Below the pieces are notes generated by a model that saw nothing but the letters and a program-made list of their open reading frames with translations, ran no database searches and was not told the origin of the DNA. A DNA stretch of 19,136 bases from CAYLKS01 sp964384205 [NCBI: uncultured bacterium] (lineage in GTDB: Bacteria; JAGOEH01). Made by a program: the position numbers and the translations under genes. The stretch spans positions 1-19,136 of the forward strand of contig CAYLKS010000056.1 of NCBI GenBank assembly GCA_964384205.1, given 5' to 3'. Below are positions 7,048 through 16,335 of this stretch, in pieces; positions within the stretch are counted from its first letter, which is position 1, and every line of letters begins with the position of its first letter.

Positions 7048-7266
7048 TTATTTATACCTGTAAATGATTCTTCCTTTAGTTAAATCATACGGTGAAATTT
7101 CAACTTTAACTCTATCACCTGGCAATATTCTAATAAAATTCATTCTCATCTTCCCAGCTACATGAGCCAATATCCTATGCCCATTCTCCAATTCTACTCT
7201 AAAGGTAGCGTTTGGTAAATGCTCTACAACTGTACCTTCCACCTGAATTAATGATTCTTTTGCCAC
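7048..7266 (-). CDS. infA: Translation initiation factor IF-1 (GTG start)
   Basis: IF-1 binds the 30S A site during initiation and assists IF-2 and IF-3. The 72-residue OB-fold protein has the full family signature: [19 protein letters not shown], then [20 protein letters not shown] and ending [20 protein letters not shown]. The start codon is GTG (7264-7266), following an AAAGGAG site that overlaps the end of map; the gap to map is 6 nt. Length and start match the family, so GTG is taken as real. Confidence 0.98.
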   Translation of the reverse strand: MAKESLIQVEGTVVEHLPNATFRVELENGHRILAHVAGKMRMNFIRILPGDRVKVEISPYDLTKGRIIYRYK

Positions 7267-7272
7267 TAAAAA

Positions 7273-8034
7273 TTACTCCTTTTTTGGGAGTTTTGTTAAA
7301 ATTTTTGCGCCATTTTTTAAAATAGCTATAGTATGTTCAAAATGTGCAGACCATAACCCATCTGCTGTCACTATTGTCCAATTATCGCTTAAAACATTAA
7401 CCTTAAATGTACCAACATTCACCATCGGTTCAATAGCTATTGTCATTCCCTCTCTTAATATAGCACCTGTATTTTTTCTTCCATAATTAGGAACCTGTGG
7501 ATCTTCATGCAAATTTCTCCCAATTCCATGACCAACAAGATCTCTTACCACAGAAAATCCCTCTTTTTCTACAGTTTTTTGAATTGCGAAACCTATATCT
7601 CCTATTTTATTCCCAGGTTTCGCTTGCGCAATACCATTATATAAAGCCTGCTCCGTTGTTTTTAATAATTTTTTTATTTTTGGTGAAACCTCTCCAACAG
7701 CAAAAGTCTTAGCTCCATCTCCATAATATTCATCTTTCAATACTCCAACATCTATACTCACAATATCCCCAGGCTTAATTTCCCTTGCAGGAGATGGTAT
7801 TCCATGAACTACTTCATTATTAATTGAAACACATAAAGTAGCAGGATATCCCTGATATCCTTTAAACCCGGGTATTGCTCCAAAATCTCTAATTAAACTC
7901 TCAGCAAAACTATCTAAAAATTTTGTTGTCACGCCTGGCCTAATCAATTTTCCAACCTCTTCCAAACAAATTGCAACAATTTCAGATGCCTTTTTTATCT
8001 TCTCTATCTCTTCTTTACTCTTAATCTTAATCAT
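7273..8034 (-). CDS. map: Methionine aminopeptidase, type I
   Basis: This cytosolic metalloenzyme removes N-terminal methionine from nascent proteins. The 253-residue product has the pita-bread fold signature with all expected ligands: His77 (NNEVVHGIP), Asp95 (IVSIDVG), Asp106 (YYGDGA), His169 (VGHGIG), Glu202 (IEPM) and Glu233 (HFEHT). There is no N-terminal zinc-finger extension, so it is the short form typical of type Ia. Its ATG directly abuts the adk TAG stop (TAGATG), implying coupled translation, and infA follows 6 nt later. Position between adk and infA is the common bacterial arrangement. Confidence 0.98.
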   Translation of the reverse strand: MIKIKSKEEIEKIKKASEIVAICLEEVGKLIRPGVTTKFLDSFAESLIRDFGAIPGFKGYQGYPATLCVSINNEVVHGIPSPAREIKPGDIVSIDVGVLKDEYYGDGAKTFAVGEVSPKIKKLLKTTEQALYNGIAQAKPGNKIGDIGFAIQKTVEKEGFSVVRDLVGHGIGRNLHEDPQVPNYGRKNTGAILREGMTIAIEPMVNVGTFKVNVLSDNWTIVTADGLWSAHFEHTIAILKNGAKILTKLPKKE

Positions 8035-8685
8035 CTACTTCCTGTCCTCAATTGCCTTTTTAATTTGTTCAAAAATATGTTCAGGAGTATCATCACCAGG
8101 CACATTAATTAAAATATTTTTTGAATTATAATAAGTTATCAATGGCTGTGTTTGCTGACGATAAACTTCCAACCTATTTTTAATTACCTCAAGTTTATCG
8201 TCTTTACGCTGTTGTAACTCTACATTACAATCATCACAAATATTATCTTTTTTAGGTGGATTTAATTTTAAATTATAAATTTTACCACACTTAGGACAAA
8301 ATCTTCTATTTAAAATCCTATCGATTATAATTTGATCTTCAACATCAAGATTTATAACAAAATCCAATTCTATACCTTTTTCAGCCAAAATACTATCTAA
8401 TGCTTCAGCTTGAGCAATCGTTCTTGGAAAACCATCAAATAAAAAACCATTGCTACAATCATCTTTAGAAATTCTATCCTGCACAATTTCTAAAATAATA
8501 TCATCCGGAACTAATCTCCCCGAATCTGTATATTCCTTAACTTTCTGTCCTAAAGCAGTATTATTCTTAATATGTTCTCTTAAAATATCTCCTGTAGAAA
8601 TATGAGGGATTTTAAAATACTTTAATATCAACTCTGCCTGTGTACCTTTACCAGCACCAGGAGGGCCAAGCAAAACTAATCTCAT
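8035..8685 (-). CDS. adk: Adenylate kinase with zinc-binding LID
   Basis: Adenylate kinase interconverts ATP + AMP and 2 ADP. The 216-residue long-form enzyme has the P-loop GPPGAGKGT (7-15), the AMP-binding STGDILR, the conserved DGFPRT (84-89), and a LID domain with Cys130, Cys133, Cys150 and Cys153, a complete four-cysteine zinc site as in many Gram-positive and other non-enterobacterial enzymes. Its ATG shares one base with the secY TAA stop (TAATG), and the GGAGAGG ribosome binding site is inside the secY end, so translation is coupled. Confidence 0.98.
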   Translation of the reverse strand: MRLVLLGPPGAGKGTQAELILKYFKIPHISTGDILREHIKNNTALGQKVKEYTDSGRLVPDDIILEIVQDRISKDDCSNGFLFDGFPRTIAQAEALDSILAEKGIELDFVINLDVEDQIIIDRILNRRFCPKCGKIYNLKLNPPKKDNICDDCNVELQQRKDDKLEVIKNRLEVYRQQTQPLITYYNSKNILINVPGDDTPEHIFEQIKKAIEDRK

Positions 8686-10028
8686 TAACCTCTCCTACCT
8701 CTTATTCTACCAGTTGTCATGAATGAATCATAATGTCTCATTGTCAGATGCGATTCAAATTGCTGTAATGTATCCAATGCAACCCCAACAATAATCAAAA
8801 GGCCTGTACCACCAAAAAAGGAAGCAAATGAATAACTCACATTAAGCCAATTCATAATCATAAATGGAAAAATCGCAACCAATGCCAATGAAATTGATCC
8901 TGGCAATGTTATTCTTACCAATACATAATCAATATATTCTGCTGTATATTTTCCAGGACGAACACCAGGTATATAGCCACCTGATTTCTTCATATTTTCA
9001 GCTAAATCAACCGGGTTGAATACAATAGCAGTATAAAAATACGCAAAGAAAATAATCATTGCAGAATAAAAAATCCAATAAACAACTGATCTATAAGAAA
9101 ACATTGTAGCTAAAGAATGCATAAATTCAGAATTAGGGAAAAAAGTAATCAATGTCTGTGGGAAAAATAAAATAGATTGTGCAAAAATAATTGGTATAAC
9201 ACCTGATGTGTTTAATTTTAACGGGATATATGTATTTTGCACATTATAAATTTTTCTACCAACTACTCTTTTCGCATATTGAACTGGAATTCTTCTGGTA
9301 GCTTCTGTTAATACAACCACAGCCGCTATAACTGCAATTAATAGAGCAATTAAAAATACAGCAGTAATAGGAGCCATCTTGCTTGAAGCAGTAACAGAAA
9401 TTCTCGAAAATTCTGTTACAATAGCATTCGGCAATCTTGCAATAATACCAACCATAATAATTAAAGAAATTCCATTACCAATACCTCGTTCTGTAATCTG
9501 CTCACCTAACCACATTATAAATACAGTTCCCGCAGTCATAACAACCATAACCAGAATAGAAAAGAAAATTGATTGCCCAGCTGAATTAATAGGTACTACT
9601 TTACCTATATTTGTTTCCATACTTTTAAGCCATACACTAATTCCAAAAGCCTGTCCTAAAGCAATAAGAACTGTAAAATATCTAGTATGCTGAGTAATCT
9701 TTTTCCTACCTTCTTCACCCATCTTCTGTAATTTCTGATAATAAGGAATAACAGCTGCTAATAACTGTAAGATAATAGAAGCAGATATATAAGGCATAAT
9801 CCCAAGAGCAAAAACAGTTGCTCTTCTTAAAGCACCACCTGCAAAAAGGTCAAAAAGACCTAAAAAACCACCACTTTGACTTCTAAAATATTCTGTCAAC
9901 GCAGTAGTATTAATTCCAGGCACTGGGATATGCCCACCTATTCTATAGACGAATATTAAAGCTAAAGTAAATAATACTCGTCTACGTAAATCCGGTATTT
10001 TAAAAATATTACTAAATTTCTTAATCAA
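8685..10028 (-). CDS. secY: Protein translocase channel subunit SecY (TTG start)
   Basis: SecY is the central channel of the Sec translocon in the cytoplasmic membrane. The 447-residue protein has the ten-TM pattern expected. It opens MIKKFSNIFKIPDLRRRVLF, then the plug-region stretch GGALRRATVFALGIMPYISASII, the ITERGIGNGISLII segment, the cytoplasmic loop RRIPVQYAKRVVGRK, and ends with RIRGRRG. The start is TTG (10026-10028), directly after the rplO TAA and preceded by an AGAGGTGG site; family alignment supports this start. Its location after rplO, next to adk, is the typical spc-end position. Confidence 0.98.
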   Translation of the reverse strand: MIKKFSNIFKIPDLRRRVLFTLALIFVYRIGGHIPVPGINTTALTEYFRSQSGGFLGLFDLFAGGALRRATVFALGIMPYISASIILQLLAAVIPYYQKLQKMGEEGRKKITQHTRYFTVLIALGQAFGISVWLKSMETNIGKVVPINSAGQSIFFSILVMVVMTAGTVFIMWLGEQITERGIGNGISLIIMVGIIARLPNAIVTEFSRISVTASSKMAPITAVFLIALLIAVIAAVVVLTEATRRIPVQYAKRVVGRKIYNVQNTYIPLKLNTSGVIPIIFAQSILFFPQTLITFFPNSEFMHSLATMFSYRSVVYWIFYSAMIIFFAYFYTAIVFNPVDLAENMKKSGGYIPGVRPGKYTAEYIDYVLVRITLPGSISLALVAIFPFMIMNWLNVSYSFASFFGGTGLLIIVGVALDTLQQFESHLTMRHYDSFMTTGRIRGRRG

Positions 10029-10466
10029 TTACACCACCTCTGCTTGTCCACCAGCATTTTCAATCTTACTTTTAGCACTCTGGCTAAAAGCATTCGCCTT
10101 AACGATCAACGGTTTCTTAATATCTCCATTACCAAGAATCTTAACAGGAAGAGTAGTCTTTCTAATCAAATTTCGCTCTAACAGAGAATCAAAATCAACT
10201 ACATCATTTTCCTTAAACTTTTCATTAAGATCACAAACATTTACAACTTGATAATATGTTTTAAAAATATTTGTAAAACCACGTTTTGGAAAACGTCTAC
10301 TAATAGGCATCTGCCCACCTTCAAACTGTGGTTTTGAGCTACTTCCAGAACGTGATTTATAACCTTTATGTCCTCTACCGGCTGTATGACCCCATCCAGA
10401 GCCATCTCCTCTACCTAATCTCTTTTTGTACTTTCTACCTTCAAAAGCTTTTAATTGATCTAACAT
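10029..10466 (-). CDS. rplO: 50S ribosomal protein L15
   Basis: L15 is a late-assembly protein of the large subunit core. The 145-residue product has the family layout: a glycine- and basic-rich extended N-terminus (KRLGRGDGSGWGHTAGRGHKG, then FEGGQMPISRRFPKRGF) and a globular C-terminal half ending SQSAKSKIENAGGQAEVV. It lies 14 nt after rpmD, and its stop codon directly abuts the TTG start of secY. Confidence 0.98.
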   Translation of the reverse strand: MLDQLKAFEGRKYKKRLGRGDGSGWGHTAGRGHKGYKSRSGSSSKPQFEGGQMPISRRFPKRGFTNIFKTYYQVVNVCDLNEKFKENDVVDFDSLLERNLIRKTTLPVKILGNGDIKKPLIVKANAFSQSAKSKIENAGGQAEVV

Positions 10467-10480
10467 TTATTTACCCTCGC

Positions 10481-10663
10481 TTATTCAATAGTTTCAACTT
10501 TTACTAAATGCGGGATTTTTTTTACCATACCACGAATTGCAGGAACATCTTCATGCTCTACAGTTTGATGTAATTTTCGAAGACCCAATGCCTTTACAAT
10601 TCGTTTCTGCTTCTCAGGCCTTCTTATAGCACTATGCACCAAAGTTATCCTTAATTTTGCCAT
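10481..10663 (-). CDS. rpmD: 50S ribosomal protein L30
   Basis: The 60-residue protein matches L30: [18 protein letters not shown], the [25 protein letters not shown] core and the LVKVE end. L30 is a small protein that binds 5S/23S rRNA regions of the large subunit and is lost in some lineages, so its presence is mildly informative. It sits 13 nt after rpsE in the standard spc order. Confidence 0.98.
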   Translation of the reverse strand: MAKLRITLVHSAIRRPEKQKRIVKALGLRKLHQTVEHEDVPAIRGMVKKIPHLVKVETIE

Positions 10664-10676
10664 AATCGTTCCCTCT

Positions 10677-11177
10677 TCAATTTAAAATTTCTTTAACAGT
10701 TTTATTTCTAAGTCTCGCTATTTCAGATGCAGTTTTTAATTTTCTTAAAGCATACCAGGTTGCTTTTGCCATATTAATCTGGTTATTTGAACCTAATGAT
10801 TTAGTTAAAATATTATGTACCCCTGCCGATTCCAATACTGCACGAACAGCACCACCTGCAATCACTCCTGTACCTTCAGCAGCCGGCTTCAATAATACTC
10901 TACATCCACTGTATTTACCAATAATTTCATGCGGAATTGTATTATTAAATAAAGACACTTTAACCATATTTCTTTTTGCTTTTTCTCTACCTTTACGAAT
11001 AGCATCAATCACTTCTTTAGCCTTACCAATCGCAACTCCAACTCTACCTTTACCGTCTCCCACTGCTACCAATGCAGAAAAGGAAAACCTTCTACCACCT
11101 TTAACAACTTTTGCAACTCTATTGATATATATTACTTTTTCAATAAGTTGCTCTTGATTTTCTTTAACTTTAGCCAA
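10677..11177 (-). CDS. rpsE: 30S ribosomal protein S5 (TTG start)
   Basis: S5 acts with S4 and S12 in decoding fidelity and the mRNA entry channel. The 166-residue protein has the N-terminal double-stranded-RNA-binding type domain with [19 protein letters not shown] and [17 protein letters not shown], followed by the C-terminal domain with [13 protein letters not shown] and [20 protein letters not shown]. The start codon is TTG (11175-11177), 6 nt after GAGAGGG. No ATG lies near, and the MAKVKE start fits the family. Confidence 0.98.
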   Translation of the reverse strand: MAKVKENQEQLIEKVIYINRVAKVVKGGRRFSFSALVAVGDGKGRVGVAIGKAKEVIDAIRKGREKAKRNMVKVSLFNNTIPHEIIGKYSGCRVLLKPAAEGTGVIAGGAVRAVLESAGVHNILTKSLGSNNQINMAKATWYALRKLKTASEIARLRNKTVKEILN

Positions 11178-11200
11178 TTTCGACCCTCTCTTTTTACAGG

Positions 11201-11566
11201 TTAAAACTTCAATCCACCTTCACGTGCGCCATCTGCTAAAGCTTTAACGCGACCGTGATAAATATATCCATTTCTATCAAAAACTACTGTTTCAATACCT
11301 TTTGCTTTTGCTAATTCAGCTATTTTTTTGCCAACTAATTTGCTCTGCTCAGTCTTAGTCAATTTTTGCTCTCTAATCTCTTTGATGTGACTTCCTGTAC
11401 CAATTATACATTTATGATTCACATCATCAAATAATTGAGCATAAATATATTTATTACTTCTGAAAACTATTAATCTCGGTCTATCTGGAGTACCTGAGAT
11501 TTTCTTTCTAATTCGTATGTGTCTTTTTTTTCTTATATCATTTCTGGATCTTATTATTTTATACAT
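11201..11566 (-). CDS. rplR: 50S ribosomal protein L18
   Basis: L18 binds 5S rRNA and brings it to the central protuberance with L5. The 121-residue protein starts [16 protein letters not shown] and contains [23 protein letters not shown] and the C-terminal [22 protein letters not shown] longer frame begins at an ATG overlapping the rplF stop (11585-11587, adding seven residues), but that ATG lacks a ribosome binding site, whereas the ATG at 11564-11566 is 5 nt after GAGGGTG, which lies inside the would-be extension. The shorter start also gives the usual family length. Confidence 0.95.
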   Translation of the reverse strand: MYKIIRSRNDIRKKRHIRIRKKISGTPDRPRLIVFRSNKYIYAQLFDDVNHKCIIGTGSHIKEIREQKLTKTEQSKLVGKKIAELAKAKGIETVVFDRNGYIYHGRVKALADGAREGGLKF

Positions 11567-11586
11567 AATTTCACCCTCTTTACTCA

Positions 11587-12126
11587 TTAACCAGCAGTTT
11601 TACCAGCTTTACGACGAATAAATTCACCTTTATACTTAATGCCTTTACCTTTATAAGGTTCTGGCGGTCTCAAGCTTCTTAACTTTGCTGAAAATTCTCC
11701 AACTAACTGTTTATCAAATCCTTTTACAATAAACTTAGTGGGTTCAGGAACTTCTACTTCTAAATTTTCAGGAATCACAACATAAATAGGATGAGAATAT
11801 CCTAAACTAAACATCAATGCTTTCTTTCCCACTTTTTTAACATTATATCCAACACCAACTATTTCTAATTCCTTTGAAAAACCCTTCGAAACACCAGTAA
11901 CCATATTATTAAGCAATGCTCTTGTCAATCCATGAAAAGAACGAGTTTGTTTATCATCACTTAATCTCTTAACTATTATTTCATTATTCTCTACTTTAAC
12001 TTCAATATTAGGTTGTAAATTATATTTAAGTTCGCCTAACTGTCCTTTTACAACTATTAGGCTTCCATCGATTTTAACATCTACTTTTTCAGGTATTTTT
12101 ATAGGTAATTTACCAATTCTTGACAT
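11587..12126 (-). CDS. rplF: 50S ribosomal protein L6
   Basis: L6 lies near the sarcin-ricin loop and the factor-binding site. The 179-residue product has the two tandem L6 repeats: [19 protein letters not shown] and the strand-rich first half, then the second half with [25 protein letters not shown], the family signature. It starts 14 nt after rpsH with an AAGGAG site. Confidence 0.98.
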   Translation of the reverse strand: MSRIGKLPIKIPEKVDVKIDGSLIVVKGQLGELKYNLQPNIEVKVENNEIIVKRLSDDKQTRSFHGLTRALLNNMVTGVSKGFSKELEIVGVGYNVKKVGKKALMFSLGYSHPIYVVIPENLEVEVPEPTKFIVKGFDKQLVGEFSAKLRSLRPPEPYKGKGIKYKGEFIRRKAGKTAG

Positions 12127-12140
12127 TATAGGACTCCTTT

Positions 12141-12542
12141 TTACCAGATGTAAAACAGAACTTCACCACCAACATTTTCTTTTCTTGCAGCTCGATCAGA
12201 GAGAAGACCTTTATTTGTTGAAATCACAGCTACACCTAACCCACTTCTTACTCGTGGAAGTTCTTCTGCTTTTTTATAAATTCTTAAACCAGGTTTAGAT
12301 ACTCTTTTTAAATTAGAAATAACAGGCTCTCCTTCTTCTGTATATTTAAGGTAAACTTCTAAATGCAAATGTCCTCTTTCATCTTTAACTACTTTGTAAC
12401 CTCTAATATAACCTTCATCATATAATAATTGTGCAATATTTTCTTTTAACTTCGATGAAGGCATACTAACCTTAGAATGACGAGCCTGACATGCATTTCT
12501 AATTCGGGTAAGCATATCAGAAATAGGATCTGTCATTACCAT
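12141..12542 (-). CDS. rpsH: 30S ribosomal protein S8
   Basis: S8 is a primary 16S rRNA binder in the central domain; in E. coli it represses the spc operon. The 133-residue protein begins [17 protein letters not shown] and ends with the signature [17 protein letters not shown] and [12 protein letters not shown]. The first ATG (12540-12542) is 8 nt after AAGGAG, so it is preferred over the second one two codons in. No S8-like rRNA-mimic leader was identified here. Confidence 0.98.
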   Translation of the reverse strand: MVMTDPISDMLTRIRNACQARHSKVSMPSSKLKENIAQLLYDEGYIRGYKVVKDERGHLHLEVYLKYTEEGEPVISNLKRVSKPGLRIYKKAEELPRVRSGLGVAVISTNKGLLSDRAARKENVGGEVLFYIW

Positions 12543-12563
12543 AATTTTTACTCCTTAAATTCT

Positions 12564-12749
12564 TTACCAGCTAGCTTTAACTACACCGGGAATTTTCCCG
12601 TTTAATGCCATCTCTCTAAAACAAATTCTACAAACCCCAAACTTTCTATAATATGCACGGGGCCTACCACATATACTACATCTATTATATTCTCGTGTTT
12701 TAAACTTTTGTTTTCTTTTAGCTTTCGCGATCATTGACTTTTTTGCCAA
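12564..12749 (-). CDS. rpsN: 30S ribosomal protein S14, short zinc-binding type (TTG start)
   Basis: This is the 61-residue C+ form of S14, a 30S head protein, with a zinc ribbon of Cys24, Cys27, Cys40 and Cys43 ([20 protein letters not shown]). The longer zinc-free form found in enterobacteria has about 100 residues. The start is TTG (12747-12749), 7 nt after AGGAGG; the family start MAKKSMIAK matches it. It lies between rplE and rpsH as usual. Confidence 0.98.
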   Translation of the reverse strand: MAKKSMIAKAKRKQKFKTREYNRCSICGRPRAYYRKFGVCRICFREMALNGKIPGVVKASW

Positions 12750-12758
12750 GACATCCTC

Positions 12759-13298
12759 CTATTTTCTAAAAGGAAAGCCTAAATATTTAAGTAATGCATA
12801 GGCTTCCTTATCTGTCTTTGCTGTTGTTACAATTGTTATATTCAACCCTTTAATCTTATCAATTTTATCATACTCAATTTCCGGAAAAATTATCTGCTCT
12901 CTAATCCCTAAAGAATAATTTCCTCTACCATCAAAACCCTTAACAGGAAATCCTCTAAAATCCTTAATTCTTGGTACAGCTATAGAAATAAACCTTTCCA
13001 AGAATTCATACATTTTTTCACGCCTTAAAGTAACAGAACAGCCAATAGGCATATTCTTTCTTAACTTAAAATTTGATATACTCTTTTTAGCTCTTCTAAT
13101 AACAGGATACTGACCTGTAATTGCTGCCAGTTCCTTCATAGCATTTTCAAGTATTTTAATATTTTCTTTTGCTTCACCAAGCCCCATATTTAAAACAATT
13201 TTAGTAATTTTGGGAACTTGCATGATATTCTTATACTGAAATTCTTCTTTCAGCTGTGCAATTACTTCATTATAATATTTATCCTTCATCATTGACAT
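12759..13298 (-). CDS. rplE: 50S ribosomal protein L5
   Basis: L5 binds 5S rRNA and contacts P-site tRNA and the 30S head via bridge B1b. The 179-residue protein contains [49 protein letters not shown] and [15 protein letters not shown], ending [11 protein letters not shown]. The frame can be extended two codons upstream to a GTG (13302-13304), but that GTG is part of AGGGTG, the likely ribosome binding site 5 nt before the ATG at 13296-13298. The ATG also gives the same length as the E. coli protein. Confidence 0.97.
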   Translation of the reverse strand: MSMMKDKYYNEVIAQLKEEFQYKNIMQVPKITKIVLNMGLGEAKENIKILENAMKELAAITGQYPVIRRAKKSISNFKLRKNMPIGCSVTLRREKMYEFLERFISIAVPRIKDFRGFPVKGFDGRGNYSLGIREQIIFPEIEYDKIDKIKGLNITIVTTAKTDKEAYALLKYLGFPFRK

Positions 13299-13312
13299 AA
13301 GCACACCCTATT

Positions 13313-13642
13313 CTATTGATTCTCGGTTAACATTTCTTTGCATTTATTGCAGATTCGAACTCTTTTTCCATCTTCAAGTTCTTTATAATTAACACGCACT
13401 GGCCTATCACATTTATCACAAAAAACCATAACTTTTGAAACATGAATAGGAGCTTCAAATTCAATAATTCCACCTTGTTGATTACCCTTATACCCTGGTC
13501 TCACAGCTTTTTTAACAAAATTAACACCTTCTACTATTACACGATGCTTTTTCGGGAAAGCTCTAAGAACTTTTCCTTTTACACCTTTATATTTACCTGA
13601 AATAACAACAACTGTATCACCTTTTCTAACATGCATCTTCAT
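13313..13642 (-). CDS. rplX: 50S ribosomal protein L24 with two CxxC pairs
   Basis: L24 initiates 50S assembly and sits near the tunnel exit. The 109-residue product carries the KOW motif at the N-terminus ([20 protein letters not shown]) and the conserved [16 protein letters not shown] stretch. The C-terminal part has Cys75/Cys78 and Cys98/Cys101 (CDKC and CNKC), forming a probable zinc ribbon that many but not all bacterial L24 proteins carry. The ATG follows GAGGT by 6 nt. It lies between rplN and rplE. Confidence 0.98.
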   Translation of the reverse strand: MKMHVRKGDTVVVISGKYKGVKGKVLRAFPKKHRVIVEGVNFVKKAVRPGYKGNQQGGIIEFEAPIHVSKVMVFCDKCDRPVRVNYKELEDGKRVRICNKCKEMLTENQ

Positions 13643-13656
13643 TTTTCTACCTCACT

Positions 13657-14025
13657 TTATAAAACTTCAGGAGCAAGAGAAATTATCTTCATAAACTGTT
13701 TGGCTCTTAATTCTCTTGCAACAGGTCCAAATACACGAGTGCCAATAGGTTCAAGATTATTGTTAAGCAGTACAGCAGCATTATCATCAAAACGTATATA
13801 AGAACCATCAGGTCGCCTGATCTCTTTTTTAGTTCTAACAACAACCGCTTTTAACACCTGCCCTTTAGAAACAGTAGAATTAGGAATAGCTTCTTTTACA
13901 GAAACTACAATAATATCACCAATAGATGCATATCTATGTCTTGTACCACCTAATATATTAATACACATAACCTTTTTGGCACCAGAATTATCAGCTACAT
14001 TTAATCTAGTAAATTTTTGAATCAT
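13657..14025 (-). CDS. rplN: 50S ribosomal protein L14
   Basis: L14 is at the subunit interface and forms bridges with 16S helix 14. The 122-residue protein shows the whole conserved pattern: [53 protein letters not shown] and the [13 protein letters not shown] end. Length equals the family norm. It starts 11 nt after rpsQ and opens the spc gene order, yet no separate promoter can be seen in that short gap. Confidence 0.98.
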   Translation of the reverse strand: MIQKFTRLNVADNSGAKKVMCINILGGTRHRYASIGDIIVVSVKEAIPNSTVSKGQVLKAVVVRTKKEIRRPDGSYIRFDDNAAVLLNNNLEPIGTRVFGPVARELRAKQFMKIISLAPEVL

Positions 14026-14036
14026 AAGTCATCACC

Positions 14037-14327
14037 CTATTCTATATTGTTAGTTTCAACTAATGTTTGATCCTGCATTCTTTCTACAATTTCAAAAACT
14101 CGCCATCTTTTAGTTTTACTCAAAGGACGAGTTTCCATTATTCTAACAACATCGCCAACTTTACACTCATTTTTCTCATCATGAGCTTTAAATTTAGTAG
14201 TTTTTTTGACAATTTTTCCATATAAAGGGTGCTTAAATTGCCTTTCAACAGCTACAACAACAGTTTTATCCATTTTATCAGAGACAACTGTACCAGTTCT
14301 AACCTTCCTTCTATTTCTTTCTTGCAT
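14037..14327 (-). CDS. rpsQ: 30S ribosomal protein S17
   Basis: S17 is a small OB-fold primary binder of the 30S body. The 96-residue protein has [20 protein letters not shown], the [19 protein letters not shown] loop and the [19 protein letters not shown] signature near the end. A short polar tail of about 12 residues follows. It lies 11 nt after rpmC. Confidence 0.98.
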   Translation of the reverse strand: MQERNRRKVRTGTVVSDKMDKTVVVAVERQFKHPLYGKIVKKTTKFKAHDEKNECKVGDVVRIMETRPLSKTKRWRVFEIVERMQDQTLVETNNIE

Positions 14328-14338
14328 CTTTTATACTC

Positions 14339-14548
14339 CTACTTATTTTTTGGTGCATTTTTTTTCTTTTCAGTCATTATAGTTAAAACTCTTGATATTT
14401 CTCTTCTTAAAAGTCTCAATCTAACTGGATTACTTTCTTGTTTTGTTGCATGCTGAAATCTCAAATTAAAATATTCTTCCTGAATATCTTCTAAATAATT
14501 CTCTAATTCAGTTTCATTCATCTCTCTAATTTCTGCAGCTTTCTTCAT
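14339..14548 (-). CDS. rpmC: 50S ribosomal protein L29
   Basis: L29 is an all-helical protein at the peptide exit site, where it helps form the docking region for signal recognition particle and trigger factor. The 69-residue product has the expected two-helix pattern: EIREMNETELENYLEDIQEE, then LRFQHATKQESNPVRLRLLR and EISRVLTIMTEKK. It sits between rplP and rpsQ, its invariant neighbours. Confidence 0.97.
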   Translation of the reverse strand: MKKAAEIREMNETELENYLEDIQEEYFNLRFQHATKQESNPVRLRLLRREISRVLTIMTEKKKNAPKNK

Positions 14549-14559
14549 TTTAAACCACC

Positions 14560-14970
14560 TTAGCTTAATCTAGTTACAAATTTTGTTTTAATAGGTAATT
14601 TATGTGAAGCCTTTCTGAAAGCTTCCTCTGCAACTTCTTGAGAAATACCTTCCATTTCAAATATAACTCTACCCGGCTTAACAACTGCAACCCAGCCTTC
14701 TGGCGCACCTTTACCTTTACCCATACGAGTTTCAGCAGGCTTCTTAGTAATAGGTTTATCCGGGAAGATTCTTATCCACAATTTACCACCACGTTTAACT
14801 GTTCTCATAATAGCAACACGAGCTGCTTCAATTTGCCTACTTGTTATCCATCCTGCTTCTAAAGCTTTTAAACCAAAGTCACCAAAACTAACTGAACTTC
14901 CTCTATAGGCTAATCCTTTTCTCCTGCCGCGTTGCTGTTTTCTATATTTAACTCTTCTTGGCATTAACAT
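14560..14970 (-). CDS. rplP: 50S ribosomal protein L16
   Basis: L16 helps organise the A-site tRNA region and is needed late in 50S assembly. The 136-residue protein begins [16 protein letters not shown] and contains [44 protein letters not shown] and [18 protein letters not shown]. The first ATG (14968-14970) is 10 nt after GGAGG; a second ATG two codons later is further off, so the first is chosen. rpsC ends 19 nt upstream. Confidence 0.98.
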   Translation of the reverse strand: MLMPRRVKYRKQQRGRRKGLAYRGSSVSFGDFGLKALEAGWITSRQIEAARVAIMRTVKRGGKLWIRIFPDKPITKKPAETRMGKGKGAPEGWVAVVKPGRVIFEMEGISQEVAEEAFRKASHKLPIKTKFVTRLS

Positions 14971-14989
14971 AATTATCTATCCTCCAAAA

Positions 14990-15640
14990 CTATTTTTCGC
15001 CTGTTTTTCTTAAATTTGCAACTTCACCTTTACAAATCCATACTTTTATACCAATAACACCATATGTTGTAATTGCATTAACCTTAGCATAATCTATATC
15101 CGCTCTCAATGTCTGTAAAGGAACTCTTCCTTGATGATAATGCTCTGTTCGCGCTATTTCTGCACCCGCTAATCTTCCAGAACAAGAAATTTTAATACCT
15201 TGAGCACCTGCTGTCATAGCAAGCTGAATAGCCTTTTTCATTGCCCTTCTATAATTAACCCTTTGCTCAATCTGTCTTGCAATATTTTTACCAACTAAAT
15301 ATGCATCAATTTCAGGTACTTTTATCTCTTCTACATTAATTTGAACATCTTTTTTAAATAAATGTTTTAATTCTCCACCTAACTTATCAACTTCTGCTCC
15401 TTTTTTCCCAATAACAACACCCGGCCTGGAAGTAAATATTGTAATTCCTATATTATGTGATGATCTTCTTTCTATTTCAATTCGAGAGATTCCACCATTT
15501 GGGAATCTATTATGAAGATACTCTCTAATTTTTTTATCTTCAACTAATGCATCTTTAAAAGATTTAGGAAGGAACCATCTTGATTCCCACGTCTTAGTAT
15601 ATCCTAATCTAAAACCGATAGGATTAGTTTTCTGTCCCAA
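14990..15640 (-). CDS. rpsC: 30S ribosomal protein S3 (TTG start)
   Basis: S3 lines the mRNA entry channel of the 30S head and has helicase-like action with S4 and S5. The 216-residue protein opens MGQKTNPIGFRLGYTKTWES and contains a type II KH domain with GVVIGKKG (74-81). Its C-terminal domain carries GRLAGAEIARTEHYHQGRVPL and GVKVWI-like GIKVWICKGE. The start is TTG (15638-15640), 6 nt after AAGGAG; an overlapping ATG just upstream is in another frame. Only 3 nt separate it from rplV, whose stop region holds the ribosome binding site. Confidence 0.98.
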   Translation of the reverse strand: MGQKTNPIGFRLGYTKTWESRWFLPKSFKDALVEDKKIREYLHNRFPNGGISRIEIERRSSHNIGITIFTSRPGVVIGKKGAEVDKLGGELKHLFKKDVQINVEEIKVPEIDAYLVGKNIARQIEQRVNYRRAMKKAIQLAMTAGAQGIKISCSGRLAGAEIARTEHYHQGRVPLQTLRADIDYAKVNAITTYGVIGIKVWICKGEVANLRKTGEK

Positions 15641-15643
15641 TCA

Positions 15644-16000
15644 TTACTCCTTGTTTGAAGAGTTATCTGAAACTTCAATTGTAATATGGCTGGTTCTTTT
15701 TCTAATTCTAAAAGCACGACCCATTGCTCTAGGTCTAATACGCTTCATAGTAGGTCCCTCATCAATAACTGCTTTACTCACAATCCATTCATCCGTATTC
15801 GCACCAGCAACTTCTGGTATATTAGATACATTTGCCACAGCTGATAATAAAGTCTTTTTAATCATAACTGCAGCTTTTCTATTTGTATTATTTAATATAT
15901 TTAAGGCATCTACTACTTTTTGTCCTCTAATTAAATCAATAACCTGTCTTGCCTTAAAAGGAGAAACTCTCTGATATTTTGAAATCGCCCTAGCTTTCAT
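15644..16000 (-). CDS. rplV: 50S ribosomal protein L22
   Basis: L22 reaches into the peptide exit tunnel, where its beta-hairpin forms part of the constriction and is a known site of macrolide-resistance changes. The 118-residue protein has RVSPFKARQVIDLIRGQKV and the hairpin region at about 81-101 (EGPTMKRIRPRAMGRAFRIR) with no insertion, followed by KRTSHITIEV. It lies 17 nt after rpsS and 3 nt before rpsC. Confidence 0.98.
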   Translation of the reverse strand: MKARAISKYQRVSPFKARQVIDLIRGQKVVDALNILNNTNRKAAVMIKKTLLSAVANVSNIPEVAGANTDEWIVSKAVIDEGPTMKRIRPRAMGRAFRIRKRTSHITIEVSDNSSNKE

Positions 16001-16017
16001 AATTACAATACTCCATT

Positions 16018-16320
16018 TTATTTACCACCAAGTACACGGCCTTTACCAAGTCTTTCGGCTAATTTTCCACCATGTCCACGAAATGTTCTTGTTAAAGCAA
16101 ATTCACCTAATTTATGGCCAACCATATTTTCTGTAACAAAAACTGGTATAAACTTATTGCCATTATGAACTGCAAACGTATGGCCTATAAATTCCGGAAT
16201 AATTGTACAGGCTCTTGACCATGTTTTTATTACTTTTTTTTCACCACTCTCATTTAATGCCTGTACCTTCTTCAGCAATCTAAGATCTACATACGGTCCT
16301 TTTTTAAGTGATCTTGGCAT
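16018..16320 (-). CDS. rpsS: 30S ribosomal protein S19
   Basis: S19 pairs with S13 in the 30S head and contributes to bridge B1a. The 100-residue protein opens [20 protein letters not shown] and carries [22 protein letters not shown], then [20 protein letters not shown], all conserved. Length is slightly above the E. coli form through a short glycine/basic C-terminus. It follows rplB by 15 nt. Confidence 0.98.
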   Translation of the reverse strand: MPRSLKKGPYVDLRLLKKVQALNESGEKKVIKTWSRACTIIPEFIGHTFAVHNGNKFIPVFVTENMVGHKLGEFALTRTFRGHGGKLAERLGKGRVLGGK

Positions 16321-16335
16321 TTTCTACACCTCTTT

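Noticed and set aside
11567-11587. Seven-residue N-terminal extension of L18 starting at the ATG overlapping the rplF stop
   Set aside because: The extension encodes the ribosome binding site of the inner ATG, adds residues outside the family alignment, and the outer ATG lacks its own site.
13299-13304. GTG start of rplE two codons upstream of the chosen ATG
   Set aside because: The GTG is part of the AGGGTG that best serves as the ribosome binding site for the ATG, and the ATG gives the usual length.
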